Origin: Mangrovimicrobium sp048323675
Lineage (GTDB): Bacteria; Pseudomonadota; Gammaproteobacteria; Pseudomonadales; Halieaceae
Assembly (NCBI RefSeq): GCF_048323675.1
Contig: NZ_JBLWFK010000003.1
Span: 367,540 to 431,539, forward strand
DNA length: 64,000 nucleotides
Direction of reading: 5' to 3'
The translations under genes and the position numbers were made by a program. Shown here one piece after another: positions 27,061 through 36,500 of this stretch. The notes beneath the pieces were generated by a model that was not told the origin of the DNA, searched no databases, and saw only the letters and a program-made list of their open reading frames with translations. Position 1 is the first letter of the stretch; every line of letters starts with the position of its first letter.

Positions 27061-27537
27061 CTAGCGCCGGGCGCGAAAGAACTCCCGTAGCCGGCGGCCG
27101 CTCTCCTGGGCCAGAACCCCTTCCTGCCACGCTACCCGGTGGTTGTAGCGCGGCTCGTCGAGCATGGCGCAAGTACTGCAGACCACCCCCGCGCGGGGTT
27201 CGCGGGCGGCGAAGACCAGGCGCTCGATACGCGCATGGATCATGGCGCCGGCGCACATGGTACAGGGCTCCAGGGTGACATAGAGCGTCGCGCCCGGCAG
27301 GCGGTAGTTGCCCACCGCGCTGGCGGCATCGCGCAGGGCGGCAATCTCGGCGTGGGCGCTCGGGTCATTGCAGGCGATCACCGAATTCCAGCCCTCGCCG
27401 ATCAGTTGCCCGTCGCGCACGACCACAGCGCCGATCGGCACTTCGCCTTCCAGTTCCGCCCGGTCGGCCAGCGCGAGGGCGCGGCGCATCCACATTTCGT
27501 GTTCGGCGAGGGAGGTGGAATTCTGGTCCTGTGACAT
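27061..27537 (-). CDS. tadA: tRNA-specific adenosine deaminase TadA
   Basis: TadA deaminates A34 to inosine in tRNA-Arg. The 158 residues hold the zinc-binding deaminase motifs HAEIAAL (His and catalytic Glu) and PCTMCAGAMIHARI (two Cys), with the family N terminus EMWMRRALALADRA. It is convergent with mltF, which is a conserved adjacency in gammaproteobacteria. Confidence 0.96.
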   Translation of the reverse strand: MSQDQNSTSLAEHEMWMRRALALADRAELEGEVPIGAVVVRDGQLIGEGWNSVIACNDPSAHAEIAALRDAASAVGNYRLPGATLYVTLEPCTMCAGAMIHARIERLVFAAREPRAGVVCSTCAMLDEPRYNHRVAWQEGVLAQESGRRLREFFRARR

Positions 27538-27553
27538 GTGGCCGGCTCCCGTT

Positions 27554-28567
27554 TCAGGCGGTGCGCGGGAAGGCTGCCAGTGGCACGCCGGAATCCAGGC
27601 TCAGCGCGACCCGGTCACCCGGCTGGGCGAGAATCTCGTGGCCGACGCGGACAGTGAGGTCATGGCCGTCATCCAGCTGCACGGCAAACAGGCGGCTGCC
27701 ACCTTCGTAACGCACCCAGGTCACCTGGCCGTTGGGGGCGCCGGCGGTATCCAGGCGCAGGTCGTCGGGCCGCACCAGGACGTCCACATTGCCCTCCCCG
27801 CCGTAGATCGCCTTGCAGGCCGCGGTGCCGAGCGCGGTGGAGACCTGCTCGCCCTGCAGGCGGCCCGGCAGGAAGCCGGCCTCGCCGAGGAAACGCGCGA
27901 CGAAGCGATTGGCGGGCTCGGAGAAACAGGCCTCCGGGGTGTCCACCTGTTCCAGGTGGCCGTGATTGAGGATGCCGACGCGATCCCCCACCGACAGCGC
28001 CTCCTGCTGGTCGTGGGTTACCCAGATCGCCGGTACGCCGGCCGCTTTCAGGGCGTTCCTGATCTCCCAGCGCAGGCTGTCCTTGAGCGCCGCGTCGAGG
28101 TTGGAGAGCGGCTCGTCGAGAAGGATGAAAGCCGGCTGGTGGGCCAGCGTTCGCGCCAGCGCCACTCGCTGCTTTTGCCCCCCGGAGAGCGTCGCCGGTT
28201 TGGCCTTGCGCAGGGCTTCGAGCCCGAGCAGCTGCAGCCAGTGATCCACAGGCGCCGTGTCCCTGAGGCGGAAACCGACGTTTTGCTCCACGCTCAGGTG
28301 CGGGAACAGGGCGAAATCCTGGAACACCATCCCCACGTTGCGCTTTTCCGGCGGGACGTGGTCGCCGGGCGTGGCGCGCCAGGCGCCGAGGCGAATCTCG
28401 CCGCTGGCGATCGGCACCAGCCCCGCCAGCGCCTGCAATATGGTGGTCTTGCCGCAGCCGGTCGGGCCGACCAGCATGAGTATCTCGTCGGCGCCCAGCG
28501 CCAGGTCGAGGGCATTGACGACACGCTTGGCGCCATAGTCCACGGAAAGATTGGTGACTGTCAGCAT
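27554..28567 (-). CDS. fbpC: Fe(III) ABC transporter ATP-binding protein (FbpC-like)
   Basis: This is the ATPase of an Fbp-type iron importer. ATG 28565-28567 overlaps the permease stop codon (TGATG), giving 337 residues; the longer open frame lies inside the permease gene. Seen are Walker A (VGPTGCGKTTIL), the ABC signature (LSGGQKQRVALARTL), Walker B (AFILLDEPLSN), the switch His (WVTHDQQEA), and a C-terminal TOBE-like domain. Substrate is inferred from the binding protein and Fur context; spermidine or thiamine-type CUT1 importers have similar ATPases. Confidence 0.85.
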   Translation of the reverse strand: MLTVTNLSVDYGAKRVVNALDLALGADEILMLVGPTGCGKTTILQALAGLVPIASGEIRLGAWRATPGDHVPPEKRNVGMVFQDFALFPHLSVEQNVGFRLRDTAPVDHWLQLLGLEALRKAKPATLSGGQKQRVALARTLAHQPAFILLDEPLSNLDAALKDSLRWEIRNALKAAGVPAIWVTHDQQEALSVGDRVGILNHGHLEQVDTPEACFSEPANRFVARFLGEAGFLPGRLQGEQVSTALGTAACKAIYGGEGNVDVLVRPDDLRLDTAGAPNGQVTWVRYEGGSRLFAVQLDDGHDLTVRVGHEILAQPGDRVALSLDSGVPLAAFPRTA

Positions 28568-30087
28568 CAGCGCTGATAATCCTCGCTTACATCGAATTCG
28601 GCCCGGCGTTCTCCGGACAGCATCAGGGCCAGGCCCAGGCCGGACATCAACACCAGCAGCAGGCCGGGAATTGCGGCGCGGCCAAAATAACCCGCTTCGT
28701 ACACTCGCCACAAGTAGGTCGCCAGGGTTTCAAAGCCGGTCGGCCCGAGCATCAGGGTTGCCGGCAGCTCGCGCATCGCCTCGAGGAATACCAGTGCAGC
28801 CCCCGCCACCATACCGCGCAGGGTCAGCGGCAGGGTAACCCGGCGAAAGGCTTCCGCCGGCGAGGCACCCAGTACCCGCGCCGCCCGCACCAGGCTGCCG
28901 TCGAGGCCCTCCGCCGAGGAGCGGATCGAACCCACCGCCAGCGGCAGGAAGCGCATGACATAGGCGATCACCAGCAGCGCCAGGGTCTGGTAGAGGAAGG
29001 GCAGCTGCAAGCCGATATACACCAGCGCGGTGCCCATCACGATGCCGGGAACACCGAAACCGAGGTAGGTCACCCGCTCCATCAGGCGCCCGAGGCGGCC
29101 GGAAATTGCCGCGTGCGCCACCGGCACCGCGACCAACACCGCCACCAGCGCCGCCAGCAGGGAGGCGTAGGTGGAATTCCAGGCGTAGGCGAGTTCGAAG
29201 CCGCCGGCGCCGTCGCGCACCAGCCACAGGGTGAACACTGCCAGCGGCAGCAGGATGGCCAGCAGGATCACCGGCAGTACCAGCAATCCCATCAGCGCTA
29301 CCTGTGCCCGCCCCGGCCACAGCACCAGGCGCCGCCCGGGGCGCTCCTGGGTACTGGTAAGACGTGACTCGATGAACAGCACCAGGCCGGCAACCGCCAT
29401 CAACTGCAGCGAGAGCATCGCAGCCTGGCTGAGGCCGAAGGCGTTGTACTCGACATAGATGGCGCGGGTAAAGGTATCCAGGCGCATGATCGACGGTGTG
29501 CCGAAATCCGACAGGGCGTAGAGCGCCGCCAGCAGGCCGCCCGCGGCGATACCGGTAACCACCCGCGGCAGGACCACTCGCAGCAGGCACATCGGCAGCG
29601 GCATGCCCAGGGTGCGGGCCGCGTTGACCAGGCTGGCATCGAGGCTGCACAGGGAGGCCCGTGTGGTGAGCATGACAAAGGGATAGGTGTAGAGCGCCAT
29701 CACCAGCGAGGCGCCGAACAGCCCGTCGATACGCGGCGTGGGCAGGCCCAGCAGGTTCTCGATTTCTCCACCGGGGCCAAAGGCGGCATAGAGCGTGAAC
29801 GCCCCGATATAACTGGGAATGGCCAGCGGCGCGGCCAGCACGATCAGCCAGAGGCGATGCCAGGGCAACTGCACGTAGGCGGTCACCAGCGCCAGCGGCA
29901 CCCCGATCAACACGGCCCCCAGTACCGTGAACCACATGAGCAGCAGGGTGTTGCCGATGATTTTCAGGTTGTGGGTATCGAAGAAGCTGGCCGCTTCATA
30001 GGCCATGCCGAACAGCACGATCACCGGGATAACCGCGAGCAGGGCCACCAGCCCCGCCGGCAGGTAGGAAAGCGGCCAGCGGGTCAT
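28567..30087 (-). CDS. fbpB: Fe(III) ABC transporter permease, fused two-domain type (FbpB-like)
   Basis: A 506-residue inner-membrane permease with about 12 transmembrane segments in two homologous halves, as in FbpB/SfuB. Each half has an EAA-type loop contacting the ATPase (SLVNAARTLGMPLPMCLLRV near residue 155 and SLVRAARVLGASPAEAFRRV near 395). Its start overlaps the binding-protein stop by 4 nt and its stop overlaps the ATPase start, so the three genes form a tight operon. Confidence 0.88.
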   Translation of the reverse strand: MTRWPLSYLPAGLVALLAVIPVIVLFGMAYEAASFFDTHNLKIIGNTLLLMWFTVLGAVLIGVPLALVTAYVQLPWHRLWLIVLAAPLAIPSYIGAFTLYAAFGPGGEIENLLGLPTPRIDGLFGASLVMALYTYPFVMLTTRASLCSLDASLVNAARTLGMPLPMCLLRVVLPRVVTGIAAGGLLAALYALSDFGTPSIMRLDTFTRAIYVEYNAFGLSQAAMLSLQLMAVAGLVLFIESRLTSTQERPGRRLVLWPGRAQVALMGLLVLPVILLAILLPLAVFTLWLVRDGAGGFELAYAWNSTYASLLAALVAVLVAVPVAHAAISGRLGRLMERVTYLGFGVPGIVMGTALVYIGLQLPFLYQTLALLVIAYVMRFLPLAVGSIRSSAEGLDGSLVRAARVLGASPAEAFRRVTLPLTLRGMVAGAALVFLEAMRELPATLMLGPTGFETLATYLWRVYEAGYFGRAAIPGLLLVLMSGLGLALMLSGERRAEFDVSEDYQR

Positions 30088-31121
30088 AACACGCCGACGC
30101 TGCGCATCAGGTCCAGGGTCGGCCGCATGTCCGCCAGGCGGGTCAGGTCCATATCAGGGGGGGAGATCTCGCTCAGTGGCGGCAGGCCCTCGGGCATCGG
30201 TACTCCGGCCACCAGGGGTATTTCATAGGCCTCGGTGGCGAGGTAGGTCTGCACTTCGCGCGTCAGCAGGTAGCGGATGAAGTTCACCGGCAGGTCGCCT
30301 TCGCTGAGCGCCATCACCCCGGAGGCATTGACCAGGCACCCTGCGTCGTCCCGGGTAAATGCCAGCCCGACCCGGGCGTCCGGTTTGCCCGAGCGCAGGC
30401 GCAGGGTGTAATAGTGGTTGGCGAAGCCCAGGTCCACCTCCCCGCGCTCCACGGCCATCACCACGCCGAGTTCACCCGCGTAGCTGGTGGCGCGCTTGCT
30501 GACTCCGCGCAGCCAGTTGGCAGTGGCCTGCTCGCCCTCCAGCAGGCGCATCGCCGTCACGAAGGACTGGAACGAGGCATAGGCGGGCGCCCAGCCCAGG
30601 CGCAGGTCGGAATCCGCGAGCGCCATGATATGTTCCGGCACCTGCGCGGCGGTGAGCTTGTCGAGATTATAGGGCAGGGTGCGGATACGCCCGGTAACCG
30701 GCGACCAGTTCCGGTACTGGAACCCCGGCTTCAACTGGGCGCTCAAATCTTCCGGCAGCGGCTTGGCCATGCCGGATTCGGTGACCATGGCTATCGCCCC
30801 GGCGTCCACCGCCCAGAAGACATCGGTGCGCTGCACCCCCGCCTTGCCTTCAGCGACGATGGCGTTGGCCAGCGCCGCAGTGGAACCGCGGCGGATACCC
30901 AGTTGCAGTTTCGGATTGCGCTTCTCGATCGCCGCCAGCACGTTTTCATACAGGCCGCCCTCGCCCCTGCCAAGGTACAGCGTGAGCTTGCCTTCCAGCG
31001 GCGGCAGGTCCTCCACGGACACAGCGCCATTGCCGGCGGCGAACACCCCCGGTATGAACGACGAAAAGCCGCCGAAAACCCCGGCGGCCCCCAAAGCCCG
31101 TACAAAGCCCCTGCGTTGCAC
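30084..31121 (-). CDS. fbpA: periplasmic Fe(III)-binding protein (FbpA/FutA-like), probable Tat substrate
   Basis: The 345-residue protein starts at GTG 31119-31121, abutting the preceding stop codon. Its leader has a twin-arginine motif (QRRGFVRALG) followed by a hydrophobic stretch and a VFAAG cleavage region, so Tat export is likely. The mature part is a type 2 periplasmic binding fold starting GKLTLYLGRGEGGLYENV; the NHYYTLRL segment supplies the paired tyrosines that ligate iron in this family. With the permease and ATPase it forms an Fe(III) importer downstream of a Fur box. Confidence 0.85.
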   Translation of the reverse strand: MQRRGFVRALGAAGVFGGFSSFIPGVFAAGNGAVSVEDLPPLEGKLTLYLGRGEGGLYENVLAAIEKRNPKLQLGIRRGSTAALANAIVAEGKAGVQRTDVFWAVDAGAIAMVTESGMAKPLPEDLSAQLKPGFQYRNWSPVTGRIRTLPYNLDKLTAAQVPEHIMALADSDLRLGWAPAYASFQSFVTAMRLLEGEQATANWLRGVSKRATSYAGELGVVMAVERGEVDLGFANHYYTLRLRSGKPDARVGLAFTRDDAGCLVNASGVMALSEGDLPVNFIRYLLTREVQTYLATEAYEIPLVAGVPMPEGLPPLSEISPPDMDLTRLADMRPTLDLMRSVGVL

Positions 31122-31934
31122 CTAGAACACGTCCCCGCGATTTTTCCCGGCGTCTTCCAACAGCGCCTTGCAGGTATCCAGCTTGGCCTGCATCGCCACC
31201 ACTATGCCGCGCACGTCATCGACACTGGCAGCGTTCTTGATTGCCAGCGGCAGGGTCACGTTGAAATCCTTTTCCAGGTCCTCGACGATTGCCGCATCCT
31301 GTTCGATCAGCGCGCCCTCGATGCCTTCAAACAGGTGCAGGTAGGTATCCTGAACAATGCTGATCGCAGCGTCGGGCAACTGCTCCGCGTACTTGGCTAC
31401 CACCCGCTCGAGCTGATGCTTGACCTCATCGACCGTCGCGGCCGGCGTGGTCGGCGCGGTCAGGGAGGTATCGATGGGTTTCAGCAGACCCTTTTCCTGG
31501 AACTGGGCCGCCAGCCGCACGGCGCCCAGACCCTGCCACAGGGCTCGCTCCAGCAGGGCCTGCTGCCGGTGTACTTCCGCAACCGGCTGGCCGGCATCCA
31601 TGGCGCCCTTGAGGCCGAAAATACCCTGCCAGACCTCGGCGTAGACCGGGATGAAATGCGACTCGAGGGCCGGGTGAAAATCCACCTGCTCCCAGAGTTC
31701 GGCCAGTTCGTCGGTATTCACTGCGGCCTTGCCGCCCTTCGCGTAGGCATCGACCATGGCGCCCACCTGCTCGCTGAGCCAGTTTACGTCCCGGGTGTAG
31801 CCGGCAATATTATCCTGCAGATGGTTTACATGTTCGCCGATGCTGCCGTTGGCGAATACGGGGCGGGCGACGAACACCGCAACAAACCCCAGCACCAGAA
31901 CAGCCTTCCCCATTATCCGCGGAACATATTGCAT
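31122..31934 (-). CDS. iron-regulated exported helical protein, unknown function
   Basis: I do not recognise this family. ATG 31932-31934 (MQYVPRIMGKAV) or the ATG seven codons later (31913) can start it; the later one gives a cleaner signal peptide (MGKAVLVLGFVAVFVARPVFA) and a more usual leader length after the -10 box. The mature protein, about 245 residues, looks all-helical and rich in Glu, Gln, Asp and Ala, with segments such as DFHPALESHFIPVYAEVW and ALWQGLGAVRLAAQFQEKG and a single Cys near the C terminus. It is the first gene of the iron ABC operon and directly follows a Fur box, so a periplasmic role in iron handling is a reasonable inference. The long open frame upstream is antisense to the next gene and should be ignored. 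Confidence 0.75.
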   Translation of the reverse strand: MQYVPRIMGKAVLVLGFVAVFVARPVFANGSIGEHVNHLQDNIAGYTRDVNWLSEQVGAMVDAYAKGGKAAVNTDELAELWEQVDFHPALESHFIPVYAEVWQGIFGLKGAMDAGQPVAEVHRQQALLERALWQGLGAVRLAAQFQEKGLLKPIDTSLTAPTTPAATVDEVKHQLERVVAKYAEQLPDAAISIVQDTYLHLFEGIEGALIEQDAAIVEDLEKDFNVTLPLAIKNAASVDDVRGIVVAMQAKLDTCKALLEDAGKNRGDVF

Positions 31935-31946
31935 AACGATGTCCAA

Positions 31947-31979
31947 ATTATAAAAGAGTCGCAAATGATACTTATTATC
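31947..31979 (-). promoter_or_regulatory. Fur box and -10 box of the iron ABC operon
   Basis: On the minus strand GATAATAAGTATCATTTGC (31961-31979) matches the 19-bp Fur consensus at 14 positions by my count. A perfect TATAAT (31947-31952) lies just downstream, so the box covers the -35 region. Repression by Fe-Fur is the expected outcome. Confidence 0.8.
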
Positions 31980-32014
31980 AGCTACAGCGTAAAGTAGAGG
32001 GAGCCAGGCTTGGT

Positions 32015-33841
32015 CTAGAACGGAAACAGCAGCGGCGTTACCGCGAGAGTGACCGCGTAGGTCAGGAGCAGCAGGGGCAGGCCGACCTTGAGGAAGTCGG
32101 CAAACACATAGTGCCCCGGCTCTACCACCAGGGTGACCACCGGCGTGGCCACCGGGGTGGAAAATGACGAGGACGCGGCAATCACCACGGCTACCGCGAA
32201 GGGGTAAGGCGATGCGCCAATCGCCGCCGCCGCGGCAATTGCGATGGGCGCGACCAGTACCGCCGCGGCGGTATTCGACAGGACCAGACCGATGCTGGCG
32301 GTGAGGAAAAACACCAGCGTCATCAGCATGTAGGGACCGGCATCCGCGGACAGGCGCATGAGGGTGGCGGCAACCAGGTCGATGCCCCCAGTTTTCTCCA
32401 GCGCGTAGGCCAGCGGCAGCATGCCGGCGATCAGCACCAGGCTGCTCCAGGGAATTGCCCGGTAGGCCTCCTCCATACTCAGGCAACGGGTAAAGACCGC
32501 CGCCAGCGCGGCGATCATCACCGCCGGGATCAGGGGTACGATGTTGAACAGGGTCAGCGCCACCATTCCCGCCAGTATCAGCAGGGACAGGCGGATCTTG
32601 TTGTATTGTGGCACCGACTCGCGATGCTCCCGCGGCAGGTCGGTCACCACGAAATCGTGGGCGTGCTGCGACAGTTGCTGCACCCGGGCCCAGGCACCGA
32701 CCACGAACAGGCTGTCTCCCGTATGCAGCAGTGCGTCCTCGAAGTCCTCCAGCGCCTTGCCGTTGCGCCGGATGCCCAGCACATGGATGCCGTACTTGCT
32801 GCGAAAACCGCACTCGCGCAGGGATTCGCCCAGCAACTGGGAGTCCGGGTGAATGAGCACCGCCGCGCCGCTGATGTCCCAGCGCCAGCGCTCGCGATCC
32901 GCCGGGCTGTAGGGCACTTTCACCAGCACCTGGTCGCGCGCCAGACGATCCACCTGTTCCGGCCGGCCGAACACCAGCAGCGTCGTGCCGGGCGACAGTT
33001 CCGTATCCGCAGCGGGCGAGGCAATCCGCCGCCGGCCAGTCCCGGAGCGCCGCAGCACCCCGATCACCCGGACCTTGTATTCAGTATCGAGCCTCGCATC
33101 CTCCAGGCTTTTACCCGCCAGCAGCGAGTGCTCGCCGACACAGACCTTCTGGTAACGACCCCAGGGGTTGTGCTGCCCCCAGAGGTCCCGCAGGCTTTTG
33201 CCCCGGTCGTCGCGGGTCGGTTCGGACACTGGCGCGCCCAGCATATGACGCCCCGCGAGCAGGATGTAGAGGATGCAGATTGCCAGCACCGCCAGACCCA
33301 CCGGGCTGAAACTGAAAAAACCGAAACCGTCGTAGCCGGCGCTGCGCAATTGCTCGTGCACCACGATGTTCGGCGTGGTGCCGATCAGGGTCAGCATCCC
33401 GGAAATCAGCGCGGCATAGGACAGGGGGATCAACAGGCGCGAGGCGTTGAGCCGGGTCTGTGCGGCGATACGCAGTACCACCGGAATAAACAGTGCCACC
33501 ACCACGGTTGAGCTCATGACCGAGCCCAGCAGCGCGGCGCAACCCATCAGCAGCACCAGCACGCGCGCTTCACTTTCGCCGCCGCGCTTCAGCACCCAGT
33601 CGCCGACCACGCGGGCAACCCCCGTGCGCGAGAGCATTTCCCCGACGACCAGCAGTCCCGCCACCAGCGCCACTACCGGGCTGCCGAATCCGGCAATCGC
33701 CTCCTCCACGGTGAGCACACCACTCAGGCTCAGCGCGAGGACCACCAGCAGCGCGACCACGTCGAATCGCACCCTGTTGCTGGCCATCAGGACGCCGGCG
33801 ACGCCGATCAGGATGAACACGAAGAGGGTATCGTTTTGCAT
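32015..33841 (-). CDS. SLC13-family permease with two RCK_C (TrkA-C) domains
   Basis: A 608-residue inner-membrane carrier of the DASS/SLC13 type. ATG 33839-33841 is preceded by GGAG; the open frame continues upstream without conserved content. The N-terminal transmembrane block includes LIGTTPNIVVHEQL. A central soluble part of about 200 residues holds two RCK_C-like modules (VRVIGVLRRSG..LSPGTTLLVFG and IHVLGIRRNGK..LHTGDSLFVVG). The second block has the paired SNTAAAVLVAP motif. Members carry sulfate, dicarboxylates or other anions; the substrate cannot be read here. It is transcribed away from the HExxH gene. Confidence 0.88.
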   Translation of the reverse strand: MQNDTLFVFILIGVAGVLMASNRVRFDVVALLVVLALSLSGVLTVEEAIAGFGSPVVALVAGLLVVGEMLSRTGVARVVGDWVLKRGGESEARVLVLLMGCAALLGSVMSSTVVVALFIPVVLRIAAQTRLNASRLLIPLSYAALISGMLTLIGTTPNIVVHEQLRSAGYDGFGFFSFSPVGLAVLAICILYILLAGRHMLGAPVSEPTRDDRGKSLRDLWGQHNPWGRYQKVCVGEHSLLAGKSLEDARLDTEYKVRVIGVLRRSGTGRRRIASPAADTELSPGTTLLVFGRPEQVDRLARDQVLVKVPYSPADRERWRWDISGAAVLIHPDSQLLGESLRECGFRSKYGIHVLGIRRNGKALEDFEDALLHTGDSLFVVGAWARVQQLSQHAHDFVVTDLPREHRESVPQYNKIRLSLLILAGMVALTLFNIVPLIPAVMIAALAAVFTRCLSMEEAYRAIPWSSLVLIAGMLPLAYALEKTGGIDLVAATLMRLSADAGPYMLMTLVFFLTASIGLVLSNTAAAVLVAPIAIAAAAAIGASPYPFAVAVVIAASSSFSTPVATPVVTLVVEPGHYVFADFLKVGLPLLLLTYAVTLAVTPLLFPF

Positions 33842-34076
33842 GGAACTCCAGGGGTTGCGCGGGCGGGGCCAGGTGGAGATCGACTCACCACCGCTGCGAT
33901 TATACGGAATTCTCCCTCGGCCTGTGACGCCGGATACCCCGGCAGCCGCGAAAAGCCGGGGGATTGTCCGCGTGAATATTACCGCAGCGTACCCGGGGAA
34001 CCCTCCCCGCCCCATTTGCTCGAAGTAACTGCTTTTGTCACTATCGACTGACCTGAACATACGCCTGACAGACCCT

Positions 34077-35306
34077 ATGCGCCTGCCCTTTACTGCATTT
34101 GCTATCGTTTGCGCCCTGCTGCTGGCGCCACTGGCCCGCGCCGCCACCTACGACATCCAGTACGAGGTGGAGGTCGACCCGGAGCGGGGTGTGGCGCTGG
34201 TGGACATACAGCTTGCGGGAAAACAGCTGCCGTCCAGGCTGCGCCTGCATATCGATCCGGAGCGCCACCGCGCCTTCGACAGCAGGGACCCGTTTACCGT
34301 GAAAAGCGGCGAAGTGACCTGGCGCCCGGAGGGAAAACGCGCCCACCTGCGCTACGAGTTCGTGGTCGACGGCAAGCGCAGTAACGGGCGCTACGACTCG
34401 ATGATGACCCCGGACTGGGCCATCCTGCGCAGCGACAAACTGGTCCCCCCGATCAGCGTGACCGCGAAAAAGGGACTCACCTCCCGGGCCAGGCTGGATT
34501 TTGACCTGCCGGATGGCTGGAGCGCCGCCGCCCCGTATGAAAGTGATGTGAAAGGCACCAACCGGTTCCACCTCACCGACCCCGGACGCAGCCTGGTCCG
34601 GCCCAAGGGCTGGCTGATTCTCGGCGACTTCACCAGCCGCCAGGACATGATCGACGGCAGCGAGGTACGCATTGCCGCGCCCAGCGGCCAGGACGCCCGC
34701 CTGCAGGATACGCTCGCCTTCGTCAGCTGGACCCTGCCGGCACTGCAACAGGTATTCCCCGATTTTCCCCAGCGCCTGCTCATCGTCATGGCGCGCGACC
34801 CGATGTGGCGCGGCGGGCTCTCCGGCACCCGTTCCCTGTTCATGCACGCCGACCGTCCGCTGATCAGCGGCAACCGTACCAGCAGCATGATTCATGAACT
34901 GGTCCACGTCGGCACCGGCATTCACGGCGACGCCGAAAGCGACTGGATTGTCGAGGGCATCGCCGAGTATTACGCGGCAGAGATCCTGCGCCGCACCGGG
35001 GGTATCAGCGACACCCGCTACCGGCAAACCCTGGCGGACCTGGAGGCCTGGGGGAAAAAGGCGCCGAGCCTGCTGGTGAAGCGCTCCTCGGGGCCGACGA
35101 CAGCTCGCGCCGTGGGGGTCATGACCGAGCTGGACGCGGCGATTCGCCGGGCCAGCAAGGGCCGGGCCAGCCTCGATAATGTCGCCACCGCGCTGGCCAG
35201 CCAGCGAGGTGAAATCACCCTGGCGAAATTTACCGAACTCGTTGATGCCGCCGCCGGCAGGGAACTCGGGCTACTGGAGCGCTCGCGGCTTGGCAGCCCG
35301 CCCTGA
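34077..35306 (+). CDS. exported gluzincin-like protein (HExxH), M61/M1-like C-terminal part
   Basis: A 409-residue secreted protein of no named family that I can identify. ATG 34077 starts a signal peptide (MRLPFTAFAIVCALLLAPLARA). Residues about 25-180 look like a beta-rich N-terminal domain. The metal site is clear: HELVH at 273-277 and, 15 residues on, WIVEGIAEYY with E293 as likely third zinc ligand, the spacing seen in M1 and M61 peptidases. After that comes a helical C-terminal region. It is probably a periplasmic zinc peptidase or a relative; no partner gene is evident, since both flanking genes run the other way. Confidence 0.75.
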   Translation: MRLPFTAFAIVCALLLAPLARAATYDIQYEVEVDPERGVALVDIQLAGKQLPSRLRLHIDPERHRAFDSRDPFTVKSGEVTWRPEGKRAHLRYEFVVDGKRSNGRYDSMMTPDWAILRSDKLVPPISVTAKKGLTSRARLDFDLPDGWSAAAPYESDVKGTNRFHLTDPGRSLVRPKGWLILGDFTSRQDMIDGSEVRIAAPSGQDARLQDTLAFVSWTLPALQQVFPDFPQRLLIVMARDPMWRGGLSGTRSLFMHADRPLISGNRTSSMIHELVHVGTGIHGDAESDWIVEGIAEYYAAEILRRTGGISDTRYRQTLADLEAWGKKAPSLLVKRSSGPTTARAVGVMTELDAAIRRASKGRASLDNVATALASQRGEITLAKFTELVDAAAGRELGLLERSRLGSPP

Positions 35307-35309
35307 CGC

Positions 35310-36386
35310 TCACTCTGCCGGCACGCCCTCTGCGATCTCGACCTCATAGGTTTGCGGCGACCAGTCCGGCGTGCTGGTGACCCGGGGCGCGTGGCGCACC
35401 AGGGCCGCAAGGTCCGCCCCGCCAGCGAGGACGGGCATGGGTAATCCCGCCTCGGCAACAGTCACCGCCGTCACCCGCCCCGGATCGAGCCGTGCAGCGT
35501 GCCCGGCATTGCCCTGAGCCAGGGCTTCCTCCGCCAGTTGGATACTGCGATCCGCCGAGCGCCCGTCCTCCGCGAGGGGAACGTGTGCCTCGAGGTACAA
35601 CATCCCCTTGCGCCATCCCAGCAGGTAGGGCTCGTTGAGGATACGCACCGGCGTGCCGAGCGGTACTTCAGGGAACAGCCTGGCGATATCCTCGGGATAG
35701 AGCCGGACGCAACCATGGCTGACGCGCATGCCGACTCCCCAGGGTTTGTTGGTACCGTGAATCAGGTAACTGGGCAGGCTGAGGCGCATCGCGAATTCCC
35801 CCAGCGGGTTATCCGGCCCCGGGGGTACGACGGCGGGCAGCGGGTCGCCGAGTTCCGCGTGCTCGCGGCGCACTGAAGCGGGCACAGTCCAGGAGGGGTT
35901 TGCAGTTTTCTGGGTGATAGTGAATTCCCCCAGCGGTGTTTCCCAACCCTCGCGACCGATGCCAATGGGATAGGTCACCACCTCGGCAGGCTTGCCCTCC
36001 TCCGGCACGGGATAGTAGTACAGGCGCATGGCGGGCAGGTTGAGGACTACACCCTCGCGCGGACCGGGGGGCAGGACAAACACCGTGGGCAACAGGATTT
36101 CCGTGCCTTCCCGGGGGAGCCAGGGATCGACGCCGGGGTTGGCGGCAACGATTTCATCAAAGCCGAGATTGTAGCGACGGGCAATATCCGCCAGCGTGTC
36201 TTCGTTATTGGCGATCGCGACCTGCAGGGTGCCGATCACATCGACACCTTCCTCGGGCAGCGGAAAGCGCACACTCGCCTGTGGCGCCGCCTTCGAGCCC
36301 GGGTGCGGGAAGGATTCCAGCAGGCCCGCACAACCGGACAGCAGGAGGGCTGGAACAAACAGGATAACAACGAGATAGCGATACAT
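35310..36386 (-). CDS. L,D-transpeptidase with LysM domain, lipoprotein
   Basis: YkuD-family L,D-transpeptidases make 3-3 crosslinks in peptidoglycan or attach Braun's lipoprotein. From ATG 36384-36386 the product has 358 residues with a lipoprotein signal (MYRYLVVILFVPALLLSGC). A LysM-like segment follows (NEDTLADIARRYNLGFDEI), then the YkuD domain whose catalytic His and Cys lie in LIHGTNKPWGVG and VSHGCVRLYPEDIA. This matches the YbiS/ErfK/YcfS group; which reaction it favours is unknown. It converges with the HExxH gene with 3 nt between stops. Confidence 0.92.
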   Translation of the reverse strand: MYRYLVVILFVPALLLSGCAGLLESFPHPGSKAAPQASVRFPLPEEGVDVIGTLQVAIANNEDTLADIARRYNLGFDEIVAANPGVDPWLPREGTEILLPTVFVLPPGPREGVVLNLPAMRLYYYPVPEEGKPAEVVTYPIGIGREGWETPLGEFTITQKTANPSWTVPASVRREHAELGDPLPAVVPPGPDNPLGEFAMRLSLPSYLIHGTNKPWGVGMRVSHGCVRLYPEDIARLFPEVPLGTPVRILNEPYLLGWRKGMLYLEAHVPLAEDGRSADRSIQLAEEALAQGNAGHAARLDPGRVTAVTVAEAGLPMPVLAGGADLAALVRHAPRVTSTPDWSPQTYEVEIAEGVPAE

Positions 36387-36500
36387 ACTGCAGGGGAAAA
36401 TTTGCCGGAGACTCATGGGTCAAGCATGCGGTGCCGGCCCCCGCTTGTAAAGCCATTGACGCCGCCGCGGACCTGCCACTGCCGGTGCCGCGGGCCAATA

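Noticed and set aside
31935..32813. Upstream extension of the 31122 frame to 563 residues
   Set aside because: The extra 290 residues run antisense to the SLC13 permease, and the Fur box and promoter lie inside it, so the gene must start at or after 31934.
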